A stretch of DNA of 64,000 nt from Clostridia bacterium. Lineage in GTDB: Bacteria; Bacillota; Clostridia; Oscillospirales; CAG-272. Positions 1 through 8,016 of this stretch are shown here, piece by piece. Every line of letters begins with the position of its first letter. Within the stretch, counting starts at the first letter, position 1. The stretch spans positions 1-64,000 of the forward strand of contig JAGARU010000146.1 in assembly GCA_017622085.1 (NCBI GenBank). The letters run 5' to 3'. A program made the translations under genes and the position numbers. The notes under the pieces are model-generated. The model saw only the letters and a list, made by a program, of their open reading frames with translations, was not told where the DNA came from and made no database searches.

Positions 1-70
1 AGACAAGGACGGCAAGAGAATCCAAAAGATCGAGATCTACTACCGCTTTGTCGGGAAAATCGATGATTGA
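1..70 (+). CDS. Large serine recombinase, C-terminal end only
   Basis: Only the last 22 codons are inside the window, read from base 2 to a TGA at 68-70. The peptide includes QKIEIYYRFVGKI, which resembles the conserved C-terminal tail (DUF4368-type) of large serine recombinases found on Clostridia integrative elements. Such proteins catalyse site-specific integration and excision. The gene is followed by a perfect hairpin and then directly by a regulator gene that lacks its beginning, so this may be the edge of an integrated element. The identification rests on a short peptide. Confidence 0.6.
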   Translation, partial: DKDGKRIQKIEIYYRFVGKIDD

Positions 71-83
71 TTAAATGTTACAC

Positions 84-114
84 CTGCGGATTCAAAAATC
101 CGAGGAATCCGCAG
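84..114 (+). terminator. Hairpin terminator after the recombinase
   Basis: A perfect 10-bp stem (CTGCGGATTC at 84-93, GAATCCGCAG at 105-114) with an 11-base loop lies 13 bases after the recombinase stop. It is followed by a modestly T-rich stretch rather than a clean T-run. Confidence 0.6.
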
Positions 115-130
115 TGTGTTTCCTTAATTA

Positions 131-1045
131 TGGGAAACGGGGGTGTCCTATCCCGACATCACTCTGATTTCTGATATTTGCCGCGTTCTTGATATAAGTG
201 AACACGAATTGATTACTGCCTCAACCGACACGGACGCAAGGAAGCTCAAACATGAGGCGCAAAAATTCAGAATGATTCGTAACGCTTGGTTTTGGGTTCC
301 GACCATATCGTATGCGATTGCACTCTTAACTTGTTTTATTTGTAACCTTGCGGTAAATCACACGCTCTCCTGGTTCTTTATCGTATTATCCGCGCTGATT
401 TGTGCATACTCCTTTATCCCGACCTTTACCTGCTTTTTTGCTTCAAAAAAGCTACTTACTTTTTCGGTTTCGACGTATCTTTCGATCTGTCTGCTTTTAT
501 TTACCTGCGCAGTGTATACGGATGGACTATCCTGGTTTTTAACGGCTTGTATCGGTGTTTTGATCGGTTATGAGATGATCTTTGTGCCTATCTTTTTATC
601 TCGGACAAAAATATCCCGCTACAAGTTTATAATCTCGTTTGCAGCGGCTTGCGTTTTAACAATTTTACTTCTATTGAACATTCACATCTGGAATCCCTTC
701 CGAGTTGCTTCCGCCATATTGATCACGTGCTACGCCTTCCTGCCCGCGGTGGTTTGCACCGTCATTTGTGCGCTTCGTTTTGATGCCTTTCTCAAAACGG
801 GTATTTGTATCGCCTTCAGTACGGTTGTGTATTATTTCACAAATTACGTGGTGGATAAATTATTTGGTACAAATAACAGCTCCTATCCGGTGGATTTTAA
901 CGATTGGCAGCGATGCTCAAACGGAAATATTCACTTTATATGTTTCATATCGTTCTTGTTCATAAGCGTTCTTTTTCTTGGAGCGGGCGTTTTCAGACTT
1001 TTCAAACGAACAACCGATAAATCTCGATTTGTTGAAAAGTATTAA
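131..1045 (+). pseudogene. 5'-truncated XRE-type membrane regulator
   Basis: The frame opens with WENGVSYPDI, which is the end of an XRE helix-turn-helix (normally KWE.G.S.PD). It continues through the usual post-HTH segment (LISDICRVLDISEHELI) into a hydrophobic C-terminal region with about seven membrane helices. The first roughly 30-40 residues of the HTH domain are missing, and an in-frame TAA lies at 125-127 just upstream. A GTG at 143 could only start a protein without a complete HTH and has no good ribosome-binding site. The truncation point is about 60 bases from the end of a serine recombinase gene, so loss of the 5' part by integration is a reasonable inference. Confidence 0.65.
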
Positions 1046-1059
1046 CATGCAGATTCTAA

Positions 1060-1090
1060 AAGGCTCTCTGTACAAGAGAGCCTTCTCTTT
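1060..1090 (+). terminator. Rho-independent terminator
   Basis: A perfect 10-bp stem (AAGGCTCTCT at 1060-1069, AGAGAGCCTT at 1075-1084) with a 5-base loop is followed by a pyrimidine-rich stretch. It lies 14 bases after the stop of the truncated regulator. Confidence 0.75.
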
Positions 1091-1222
1091 ATGTTCGCCT
1101 ATAACTTGCCAGTTTTCATGACAGTTATTGCATTTGTGTCCCAAAACACAAAATATGGCATATTGCTTTAGAGGCATATCTCATTCTAAAAAAACTGTCC
1201 TTTGAAGTACAAACAACCTGCC

Positions 1223-2356
1223 CTACTGCTGGGACTTTGCTCTCATGAGCATAGCTTGATACCGATTCTGCGTTTTTATTTTATCAAATTGCGGAGAAGT
1301 AAGCTTGGCTACCAAATCCTGATAGCGATCAATGCGCTTTTGATAGAAGTTCAACGGAATAGCATTCAAAAGTGGCGACTTAGTTGTCATTTTATCATCA
1401 ATTCGCGGATAATCGCTTAAATCGTATTCCACCATTTTTTCAAGACTAGAAAGTGCTTTATCTACATCTCCTTGTCCTATATAGGCTTCTGCGAGAAGCG
1501 CATACATATCCGCAGAATCACGATAATGGATCGGGGGCATGATATCATTTTCCTTAAAAATACACTGAACAAGTTCAAGAGAAGCTTCAAGTGTGCTCGC
1601 TGCCTCTTTATAGTTCTCTTGTAGCATATAGCTTTTTGCTAATCGTGTAATTATTCTGAGCAGAGCCTCCAAATAATGTGCCACACCGTATTGGCAGCTT
1701 TTAGTTTCCAATACATAATCTTTTTTCCAATGTGCGTAATACGCGTACATAACGTGAATATTAAAATCAGCGCGGTATGGAAATTGCTCTGCGTATGAAT
1801 TGGCTTCCGAAAAATTCCCATGAGCGGAGTGAAGCATAACCATTATCATGCGAGCTCTCATGATGTTGGATATGTTTTTTGAGTAAGAGATAATTAAATT
1901 TGCATATCGAATGCATTCGCCGTATATTGCCTCCGCGTGTTCTGCATCATACAGATTACCCGTGTTGTCAGGATAAGAAAGAGAAAGTCCTGTTTCCAAC
2001 AGTTGCATAAGCAAAACCGTATTATTATGATAGGACTTTAGCCCTTCTTGCAAAGCGCGATATTTCAAAAGGAGACTTTGAGAAGTAAGCGGCTTAGAAA
2101 GCATCGCCGAGGCGTTTCTTACAATTCTAGACACCTCCTCAGATTCATTGGCGCCTAATGTCCCAAAAAGTGTATCCGTACTTACGCCAAAGGTGCGTGC
2201 AATTGGGACAATCTGCGATACATCCGGCATACCCATATCATTCTCCCATTTGGAAATTGCTTGAGGCGTAACGTCAAGCAATTCTGCCAATTCTTCCTGC
2301 GTATAATTTCTTTCTTTTCTCAATCTGCGAATAATTTGACCCATCGTTTCCTTCAT
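1223..2356 (-). CDS. XRE-family regulator with TPR-like C-terminal region
   Basis: The 377-residue protein starts with a complete helix-turn-helix (RLRKERNYTQEELAELLDV, then QAISKWENDMGMPD). The remaining 300 residues are helical with repeated A-x-x-Y and L-x-x-A patterns, as in TPR-containing regulators. The ATG at 2356 is preferred over the upstream in-frame start at 2389 because GCGGAGG stands 7 bases before it. The gene is AT-rich compared with the deo operon next door and is likely acquired. It is convergent with the truncated regulator and tail-to-head with the zinc-ribbon gene. Such proteins bind DNA and may sense a ligand or peptide through the TPR part; the ligand is unknown. Confidence 0.8.
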   Translation of the reverse strand: MKETMGQIIRRLRKERNYTQEELAELLDVTPQAISKWENDMGMPDVSQIVPIARTFGVSTDTLFGTLGANESEEVSRIVRNASAMLSKPLTSQSLLLKYRALQEGLKSYHNNTVLLMQLLETGLSLSYPDNTGNLYDAEHAEAIYGECIRYANLIISYSKNISNIMRARMIMVMLHSAHGNFSEANSYAEQFPYRADFNIHVMYAYYAHWKKDYVLETKSCQYGVAHYLEALLRIITRLAKSYMLQENYKEAASTLEASLELVQCIFKENDIMPPIHYRDSADMYALLAEAYIGQGDVDKALSSLEKMVEYDLSDYPRIDDKMTTKSPLLNAIPLNFYQKRIDRYQDLVAKLTSPQFDKIKTQNRYQAMLMRAKSQQ

Positions 2357-2388
2357 ACATAAGCCTCCGCACAAAACATTTCTGTCCA

Positions 2389-2416
2389 AATATAGTGTCG
2401 CATATCACGCCTACAA
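2389..2416 (-). promoter_or_regulatory. Probable promoter of the XRE/TPR regulator
   Basis: On the minus strand TTGTAG (2411-2416) and TATATT (2389-2394) are separated by 16 bases, about 30 bases upstream of the chosen start codon. Confidence 0.45.
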
Positions 2417-2483
2417 AATGAAGCGACTTAAAAACAAGTTGAGGTAAACTTTGCGTTGAGTTTATTATATATCAGAAATAGCG

Positions 2484-2507
2484 TTGGCGCAAGGATCATT
2501 GTGCCAA
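2484..2507. repeat. Small palindrome of the TTGGCG...GCCAA type
   Basis: TTGGCGCAA (2484-2492) pairs with TTGTGCCAA (2499-2507) around a 6-base loop. The outer TTGGCG resembles the hairpin heads of the cassettes at 13886 and 52919, but no split terminator arms could be found here. It may be a decayed relative or a coincidence. Confidence 0.4.
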
Positions 2508-2517
2508 GCATCTTTAC

Positions 2518-2560
2518 AAAAAAAGAGTGAGCAAGACCGGATGGTCTGCTCACTCTTCTT
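2518..2560 (-). terminator. Strong, probably bidirectional terminator
   Basis: A 10-bp stem (AAGAGTGAGC at 2523-2532 with GCTCACTCTT at 2548-2557) encloses an inner 5-bp stem. On the minus strand it is followed by seven T residues. It ends the zinc-ribbon gene immediately after its stop codon. Confidence 0.85.
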
Positions 2561-2561
2561 T

Positions 2562-2966
2562 TTAGATTTTAAAGTGAAACGGATTTTTGCAACGGGGACA
2601 GGTGGCATCATGCTCGCCTTTGACCTTCGGGAAGCGGAGGGTGGCGTGGCAGGAGGGACATTTCCGGTAAGAATGGGTTTTACGGTCACGCCATTTGTTG
2701 CGCTTCAAGCGGAAAAAGTCCTTGATTTTGCCAACAATCGCCAAATACTTTTGGTTCTCCGCTGAGCGTTTGACGATGTTTTTCGAAAAGCAACGGAAAA
2801 ACATCCAGAACATAACCAAAAGCTCCAGCACGTACAGAATCTTGCTACCCACAAACATATTGGTAGCGGCCAGAATCAGCCAGAGGACAAAGCAGAAGCG
2901 GTAGAGCGAATCCACGCCGTAGCGTCCTGCAAAAAAGCGGATCATTGCTTGTTTAAAGCGACTCAA
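2562..2966 (-). CDS. Membrane protein with C-terminal zinc ribbon
   Basis: This 134-residue protein has two hydrophobic helices (roughly residues 22-38 and 40-58), a basic linker, and a C-terminal zinc ribbon with two knuckles: CPSCHATLRFPK and CPRCKNPFHF. The pattern is common in small Firmicutes membrane proteins of unknown role. AGGAG stands about 10 bases before the ATG. It is a monocistronic gene between the deo operon and a strong terminator. No specific function can be given. Confidence 0.75.
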   Translation of the reverse strand: MSRFKQAMIRFFAGRYGVDSLYRFCFVLWLILAATNMFVGSKILYVLELLVMFWMFFRCFSKNIVKRSAENQKYLAIVGKIKDFFRLKRNKWRDRKTHSYRKCPSCHATLRFPKVKGEHDATCPRCKNPFHFKI

Positions 2967-3054
2967 CTCGATTATCTCCTATTCTTGTAATGCTGAAAGT
3001 ATAGCGAATCTTTGTGAACCGCCTATAAACAAACGGAAAACTTATGATAAAGTT

Positions 3055-4353
3055 TTATAGGATGCAATGTACGGTAGGCTCCGGGGTGACGGGAGAATCG
3101 CTGTAGGTCAGAGCCGACAGGAATTTAGCCTCGGCGGCGGGGATTCGGCCCGCATCCGTGGTATGGAGAACGGCCAGCACGTCGCCGGAGGATATGCGGT
3201 CACCGGTTTTCTTTTGCAGAACAATGCCGGCGGAATAATCAATGACGTCATCCTTTTCAATGCGTCCGGCGCCAAGGAGCGAGGCGGAGATGCCGACGGA
3301 TTCCGTATCCATGTGGGCAAGATAGCCGTCACAGGGGGCTTTGACCTCATGAAGGATGGTTGCGGTAGGCAAGCGGGTAAGATCGTCAATGGCGGCAACG
3401 TCGCCTCCCTGGGCGGCGATCCACTCCTTCATTTTGTCGTAGGCGCGGCCGGAATCAATGGCCTCCACCACCTGACGTCGACTTTCCTCCATGGGAAGGC
3501 TCAGACTGAGGGATATCATATTGGTGGCAAGCTCGACGCAAATATCGTAGAGGGCATCCTTTTGCTCGCCGCGGAGGACGGCAACAGCTTCTTTAACCTC
3601 AAGAGCGTTACCGATGCACATTCCAAGGGGGGCATCCATATTTGTGACCAAGGCACGCACCTTGTGGCCGCAGGCTTCACCTACGTCGATCATGGCGCGG
3701 GCGAGGGTTCTTCCCTCCTCCACCGTCTTCATGAAGGCGCCGCTTCCTACCTTAACGTCAAGGACGATGGAGTGGGATCCGGCGGCCAGCTTTTTGCTCA
3801 TGATACTGGAGGCAATCAGGGGAATGCAGTCCACAGTGGCCGTTACGTCACGGAGGGCGTAAAGCTTTTTATCGGCGGGCGCAAGCTCTCCGCTCTGACC
3901 AATGACAGCCATACCGATTTTGTCAATATGAGAAATGAATTCATCTGCGGTAAGGGTGGTGCGGAAACCGGGAATGGATTCCAGCTTATCGAGAGTACCG
4001 CCGGTATGCCCAAGGCCGCGGCCGGTCATTTTGGCCACCTTGCCCCCCAAGGATGCAACGATGGGAGCAAGGATCATGGTGGTTTTGTCTCCCACGCCTC
4101 CGGTGCTATGCTTATCGACGGAACGGTCACCGAACATAGAAAGATCCACGGTGTCACCGGAGTGCATCATGGCTTCGGTAAGATCAGCGGTTTCCTTTTC
4201 ATTCATTCCGCGACAGCAAACGGCCATGGTAAAGGCAGAGGCCTGATAGTCCGGAATGGTACCGTCGGTATAGCCGCGAACAAAGAAGGTGATCTCCTCC
4301 CTGGTCAAGGGCTCGCCCATGCGCTTTTTTTGTAAAATGTCGTACATTCTCAT
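3055..4353 (-). CDS. pdp: Pyrimidine-nucleoside phosphorylase
   Basis: The 432-residue enzyme splits thymidine, deoxyuridine or uridine with phosphate into base and (deoxy)ribose-1-phosphate in the cytosol. The family signature KHSTGGVGDK is present near residue 80, followed by the phosphate-binding region KMTGRGLGHTGGTLDKLE; the C-terminal alpha/beta domain is complete. Length matches Bacillus Pdp and E. coli DeoA. It is the last gene of a five-gene salvage operon, starting 3 bases after cdd stops. The sugar phosphate made here feeds DeoB and DeoC, encoded upstream in the same operon. Confidence 0.95.
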   Translation of the reverse strand: MRMYDILQKKRMGEPLTREEITFFVRGYTDGTIPDYQASAFTMAVCCRGMNEKETADLTEAMMHSGDTVDLSMFGDRSVDKHSTGGVGDKTTMILAPIVASLGGKVAKMTGRGLGHTGGTLDKLESIPGFRTTLTADEFISHIDKIGMAVIGQSGELAPADKKLYALRDVTATVDCIPLIASSIMSKKLAAGSHSIVLDVKVGSGAFMKTVEEGRTLARAMIDVGEACGHKVRALVTNMDAPLGMCIGNALEVKEAVAVLRGEQKDALYDICVELATNMISLSLSLPMEESRRQVVEAIDSGRAYDKMKEWIAAQGGDVAAIDDLTRLPTATILHEVKAPCDGYLAHMDTESVGISASLLGAGRIEKDDVIDYSAGIVLQKKTGDRISSGDVLAVLHTTDAGRIPAAEAKFLSALTYSDSPVTPEPTVHCIL

Positions 4354-4356
4354 AGC

Positions 4357-4773
4357 TTAATCTCCTTTAAGAGAGCGAGGGCCAAAGCCCTCCGGCAAAA
4401 GCTGTCCGAGGGTTGTGGCACGGGGCTCTCCCTTATCGATCAGGATCACGCGGAGTGAGGGGTCGCAGAACTCATTTAGGACCTGACGGCAAACGCCGCA
4501 GGGGGGTGCATATCCGTCGGGGGTGCCGGCAGGGCCGCCCACAATAGCGATGGCGGTAAAGCATTGATTTCCTTGGCTGACGGCCTTGAATACGGCCGTA
4601 CGCTCCGCACAGACGGTGGGGGTATAGGAGGCATTTTCGATGTTACATCCGGTATACACTTCCCCGTTTGTGCAAAGGAGGGCGGCGCCTACGGAATAGC
4701 CCGAATAGGGCGCGTAGGCCAGCGTTCTTGCGGCAGAAGCATGGGTGAGGAGCTCCAGGTCAGTCATGGGCAA
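4357..4773 (-). CDS. cdd: Cytidine deaminase
   Basis: The 138-residue protein converts cytidine or deoxycytidine to uridine or deoxyuridine. The zinc site is of the small tetrameric type: C55-A-E57 in TVCAERTA and P91-C92-G-V-C95 in PCGVCRQ. The substrate-binding SGYSVGAAL and NIENASY motifs are present. The start overlaps the end of deoB by 14 bases, indicating translational coupling. In this operon it supplies uridines to the phosphorylase encoded directly downstream. Confidence 0.95.
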   Translation of the reverse strand: MPMTDLELLTHASAARTLAYAPYSGYSVGAALLCTNGEVYTGCNIENASYTPTVCAERTAVFKAVSQGNQCFTAIAIVGGPAGTPDGYAPPCGVCRQVLNEFCDPSLRVILIDKGEPRATTLGQLLPEGFGPRSLKGD

Positions 4774-5929
4774 TTACCTCGTTTTTCAGGCTTGTGCCGG
4801 CTCCTGCGCGTGACACGCCAAGAAGATCGGCAACGGTAGCGGCAATGGTGGCAAAGCTATCCCGTGTGCCCAAATTAACGGGCGCAATTCCATGGCCGAA
4901 GATCATAAGGGGGGTATATTCTCTGCTATGATCGGTGCTGACGTCTCCGGGGTCACAGCCATGGTCGGCGGTGATCATCAGAACGTCGTCCTCCCCGAGC
5001 TCTGCCAAGAAGCCGGGCAACCATGCGTCAAAAGCAGACAGCGCCTTGGCGTAGCCATCCACGTCGTTACGGTGGCCGTAGAGCATATCAAAGTCCACTA
5101 AATTGGTAAAGCACAGACCGTTAAAGTCTTTCTTTGCAAGCTCCAGCGTAACGGCCATACCCTCGTCGTTTCCGTGAGTCAAAATGGTTTCCGTAACACC
5201 ACGACCGGCAAAGATATCGGTAATCTTACCGACGGCAATTACGTCCTTTCCCTGCGCCTTCAAGGTATCAAGAAGAGTCTCACCCCAAGGCTCCAGAGAG
5301 AAATCGTGGCGGTTGGCGGTGCGCTTATAGGAGCCGCTTTCGCCGACGAAGGGTCGTGCGATTACGCGACCAACGCCGTGCTCACCGCGGAGCATCTCGC
5401 GGGCAAGGCGGCAATCACGGTAAAGCTCCTCCAGCGGTACGATCTCCTCGTGTGCGGCGATCTGGAACACGCTGTCAGCCGAGGTGTAGACGATGAGATC
5501 ACCGGTTTTTACATGGGCGTCTCCGTAATCCTTAATAACCTCGGTGCCGGAATAGGGCTTATTGCAAAGGACACCGCGTCCCGTAAGACGGGAAAATTCG
5601 TCCAGAACCTCCTGCGGAAAGCCGTCCGGATAAGTGGGAAGAGGCTTTTCCGACACGAGGCCGGCAATCTCCCAATGGCCGATGGTGGTATCCTTACCGG
5701 CGGAAAGCTCCCGGAGGCGGGCAACGGCGGCGATCGGGGTATCGGTTCCCGTCAAGAATTCCAGACCTGAGATGTTACCAAAGCCGTATTTTATAAGATT
5801 GGGAATGGAAAAATAGGGCGAGGCGGACGCACTTTTTACCGTATGAGTGCCGGCATCACCAAACTTGGCGGCGTCCGGCAGGGCGCCGATGCCCACGCTA
5901 TCAAGAACAATGAGAAAAACTCGTTTCAT
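4760..5929 (-). CDS. deoB: Phosphopentomutase
   Basis: DeoB (389 residues) interconverts ribose or deoxyribose 1-phosphate and 5-phosphate. It belongs to the alkaline-phosphatase superfamily of metalloenzymes. The N-terminal metal motif VLDSVGIGALPDAAKFGD and the C-terminal metal motif ITADHGCDPGDVSTDHSREY are intact. The length is typical. It lies in the deo operon between deoD and cdd, and links the nucleoside phosphorylases to the DeoC aldolase. Confidence 0.96.
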   Translation of the reverse strand: MKRVFLIVLDSVGIGALPDAAKFGDAGTHTVKSASASPYFSIPNLIKYGFGNISGLEFLTGTDTPIAAVARLRELSAGKDTTIGHWEIAGLVSEKPLPTYPDGFPQEVLDEFSRLTGRGVLCNKPYSGTEVIKDYGDAHVKTGDLIVYTSADSVFQIAAHEEIVPLEELYRDCRLAREMLRGEHGVGRVIARPFVGESGSYKRTANRHDFSLEPWGETLLDTLKAQGKDVIAVGKITDIFAGRGVTETILTHGNDEGMAVTLELAKKDFNGLCFTNLVDFDMLYGHRNDVDGYAKALSAFDAWLPGFLAELGEDDVLMITADHGCDPGDVSTDHSREYTPLMIFGHGIAPVNLGTRDSFATIAATVADLLGVSRAGAGTSLKNEVIAHD

Positions 5930-5947
5930 TACTTTATCCTCAAATGA

Positions 5948-6697
5948 TTAAAGCTTATCCATGCGGATAGCAGTCTCCAGCGCCAGCTCCATCATGGCGG
6001 TGAAGGAGGTTTGACGCTCCTCGGGCGTAGTACTCTCGTGGCGGAGGAGGTGGTCGGAGACGGTAAAGATGCCAAGTCCGCGCTTTCCGGCACGGGCAGC
6101 GTTCATATATAGCGCGGCAGACTCCATTTCCACGGCCAGAACGCCCATTTTGCCCCAACGAGCGGTAGAGCCCTGCTCCGGAGGAAGGTCGCTGTCATCG
6201 CCGTAGAAGCAATCGGAGGAGAGCACGTTGCCAACGTGGTAACGAGGAATTTCAAGAGCCTTTACCGCCTCCATGCATTCAGAGAGCAAGGTATAGTCGG
6301 CAATGGGGGCAAAGGTGCCGGGGAGATGATACTGCTCTGCAAAACGGGAGTCCGTGCATGCACCAAGGGCTACGACGATATCGCGAAGGTTTACCTTTTC
6401 GTTCATCGCGCCGGCTGAGCCTACGCGGATAATGTTATCTACGTCAAAGAAGTTGAAAAGCTCATAGGAATAGATTCCGATGGAGGGCATACCCATGCCG
6501 CTGGCCATGACGGAGACGGGGGTTCCCTTATAGGTTCCGGTATAGCCATGAATGCCGCGGACGTTGTTGACCAAACGTGCGTTTTCAAGGAAGGTTTCTG
6601 CAATAAACTTGGAGCGAAGTGGGTCGCCGGGCATAAGCACGGTCTTTGCAAAATCCTCGGGCTTTGCAAGGATGTGGGGGGTAGGATAATTTGCCAT
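5948..6697 (-). CDS. deoD: Purine-nucleoside phosphorylase (DeoD type)
   Basis: The 249-residue protein cleaves purine (deoxy)nucleosides with phosphate. It matches the hexameric DeoD type: MANYPTPHI..., VLMPGDPLRSKFIAETFL, GSAGAMNEKVNLRDIV and the active-site SDH late in the protein. The ATG at 6697 is chosen because GATAGGAG lies 7 bases upstream and the family N-terminus starts there; an upstream in-frame ATG at 6748 would run back into deoC. It starts 13 bases after the deoC stop. Confidence 0.95.
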   Translation of the reverse strand: MANYPTPHILAKPEDFAKTVLMPGDPLRSKFIAETFLENARLVNNVRGIHGYTGTYKGTPVSVMASGMGMPSIGIYSYELFNFFDVDNIIRVGSAGAMNEKVNLRDIVVALGACTDSRFAEQYHLPGTFAPIADYTLLSECMEAVKALEIPRYHVGNVLSSDCFYGDDSDLPPEQGSTARWGKMGVLAVEMESAALYMNAARAGKRGLGIFTVSDHLLRHESTTPEERQTSFTAMMELALETAIRMDKL

Positions 6698-6710
6698 ATA
6701 CGTACTCCTA

Positions 6711-7382
6711 TCAGTAAGAATCCTTCTCGGTTGGAAGGTTTTTAACAATTTTTACAATACGGCTGGTGCCAAGGCGAGATGCGCCAAGGGATACGAAGGT
6801 TTCTGCGTCCTCTAAGCTGGAAATACCGCCGGCGGCTTTGATTTTAACGTGAGAAGCTACGTGGTCACGGAAGAGAGCAATATCCGCCGGAGTTGCGCCA
6901 CCGGTGGAGAAGCCGGTAGAGGTCTTGATGTAGTCGGCGCCGGAGGCGGAAACGACCTCGCACATCTTGATCTTTTCTTCCTCGGTGAGCAGGCAGGTCT
7001 CGATGATGACCTTCAAAAGCTTGCCGCGGCAGGCGTTTTTGACAGAGCGGATCTCCTCCAAAACGTCCTCGTATTTTTTATCCTTGATCCATCCGATGTT
7101 AACCACCATATCGATCTCATCGGCGCCGTTGTTTACGGCATCGGCACACTCAAAGCACTTCGTTTCCGTGGTGCTGTAGCCGTTCGGAAATCCGATTACG
7201 GTGCAGATGGCCAGGCGGTCGCCTACGTATTCCTTAGCCTGCTTAACGTAAGAGGCGGGAATGCAGACCGAGGCGGTCTGATACTTCATGCCGTCGTCGC
7301 AGATGGCACGGATCTCATCCCACGTTGCGGCTTGGGAAAGCAAGGTATGATCTACTAAAGCTAAAATTTCTTTTACGTCCAT
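6711..7382 (-). CDS. deoC: Deoxyribose-phosphate aldolase
   Basis: DeoC splits 2-deoxyribose-5-phosphate into acetaldehyde and glyceraldehyde-3-phosphate, feeding nucleoside sugars into glycolysis. The TIM-barrel protein (223 residues) has the DHTLL start motif, the lysine-containing KVIIETCLL strand, the Schiff-base region [14 protein letters not shown], and KAAGGI. The ATG at 7382 follows GGAGG by 8 bases and fits the family N-terminus better than the upstream in-frame ATG at 7436. It is the first gene of the salvage operon. Confidence 0.95.
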   Translation of the reverse strand: MDVKEILALVDHTLLSQAATWDEIRAICDDGMKYQTASVCIPASYVKQAKEYVGDRLAICTVIGFPNGYSTTETKCFECADAVNNGADEIDMVVNIGWIKDKKYEDVLEEIRSVKNACRGKLLKVIIETCLLTEEEKIKMCEVVSASGADYIKTSTGFSTGGATPADIALFRDHVASHVKIKAAGGISSLEDAETFVSLGASRLGTSRIVKIVKNLPTEKDSY

Positions 7383-7426
7383 GATTATGTCCTCCGTTTT
7401 TATAAGGATTATATCTATACAGAAAC

Positions 7427-7432
7427 AGTATA
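7427..7432 (-). promoter_or_regulatory. Candidate -10 element of the deo operon
   Basis: TATACT on the minus strand lies about 45 bases upstream of deoC. No good -35 is seen at the usual distance; the upstream region is AT-rich with T-tracts. Confidence 0.35.
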
Positions 7433-7537
7433 CCATGTTTTTTACAAAAAAGAAAGTTTTTTTCTTGTATTCTTTGCCGTATATGTCTATATTTTTCTTG
7501 AAACAATAGATTTAATTCTATTATTCGGAGGTTTCTC

Positions 7538-7960
7538 GTGAAAGTGAAATTTATTTTGTCAGCTTTTTTGGTATCGCTTGTGCTCTGCTCCGGGTCGGTT
7601 TTTCCATCGGATTCATTGGCATCGGCGGTCTTCTCACCTTATCTTGACATTGATCACTTTGAGGCCGCCCCAAAGGTGGCGGAGGTACGTTTGATAAACG
7701 AGCGCTCGCAGACGCATCATTGGGAGTATTCCCTCTCCGACGAGGCGGTACTCTCTTGTGTGGGAACAAGGATCCGCGATGGGAATACGGAATTCGACTT
7801 TTCTGGGGTGAGCCCCGGCATGTGCGACGTGACATTCCGGTATAAGAAGCGTTTTGCCCCGACGGAGACGATTCTGATTACAGAGGTCTACCGCTTTTAC
7901 GTAGATACGGAATTAGGAGTCACCTGTGAGCGCATTCACTTCAGCACAAACGAGCGATAA
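7538..7960 (+). CDS. Secreted protein, possibly chagasin-like protease inhibitor
   Basis: The 140-residue product has a signal peptide (MKVKFILSAFLVSLVLCSGS) and a short beta-rich domain. The order THHWEYSLSDEAVL, then G..FDFSGVSPGMCDVTFRYKKRFAP, then FYVD resembles the chagasin/I42 family of cysteine-protease inhibitors, in which three loops (NPTTG, GxG, RPW) contact the protease. The loops here are not canonical, so function is tentative. GGAGG stands 9 bases before the ATG. It is followed by asnB after 56 bases. Confidence 0.55.
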   Translation: MKVKFILSAFLVSLVLCSGSVFPSDSLASAVFSPYLDIDHFEAAPKVAEVRLINERSQTHHWEYSLSDEAVLSCVGTRIRDGNTEFDFSGVSPGMCDVTFRYKKRFAPTETILITEVYRFYVDTELGVTCERIHFSTNER

Positions 7961-8016
7961 CCGTAGAAGACACATTTGCATATAATGTTTTTGAGAGAAA
8001 CAATCGGGAGGATCTT

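Noticed and set aside
1223..2507. The first XRE/TPR gene as a fifth cassette
   Set aside because: It is AT-rich, lies between convergent genes and has a TTGGCG-type hairpin at 2484, but no split terminator arms were found; terminators at 1060 and 2523 are both intact.
3067..4335. Plus-strand frame of 422 codons opposite pdp
   Set aside because: Shadow of the nucleoside phosphorylase gene; the glycine-rich product is an artefact of the reverse strand.
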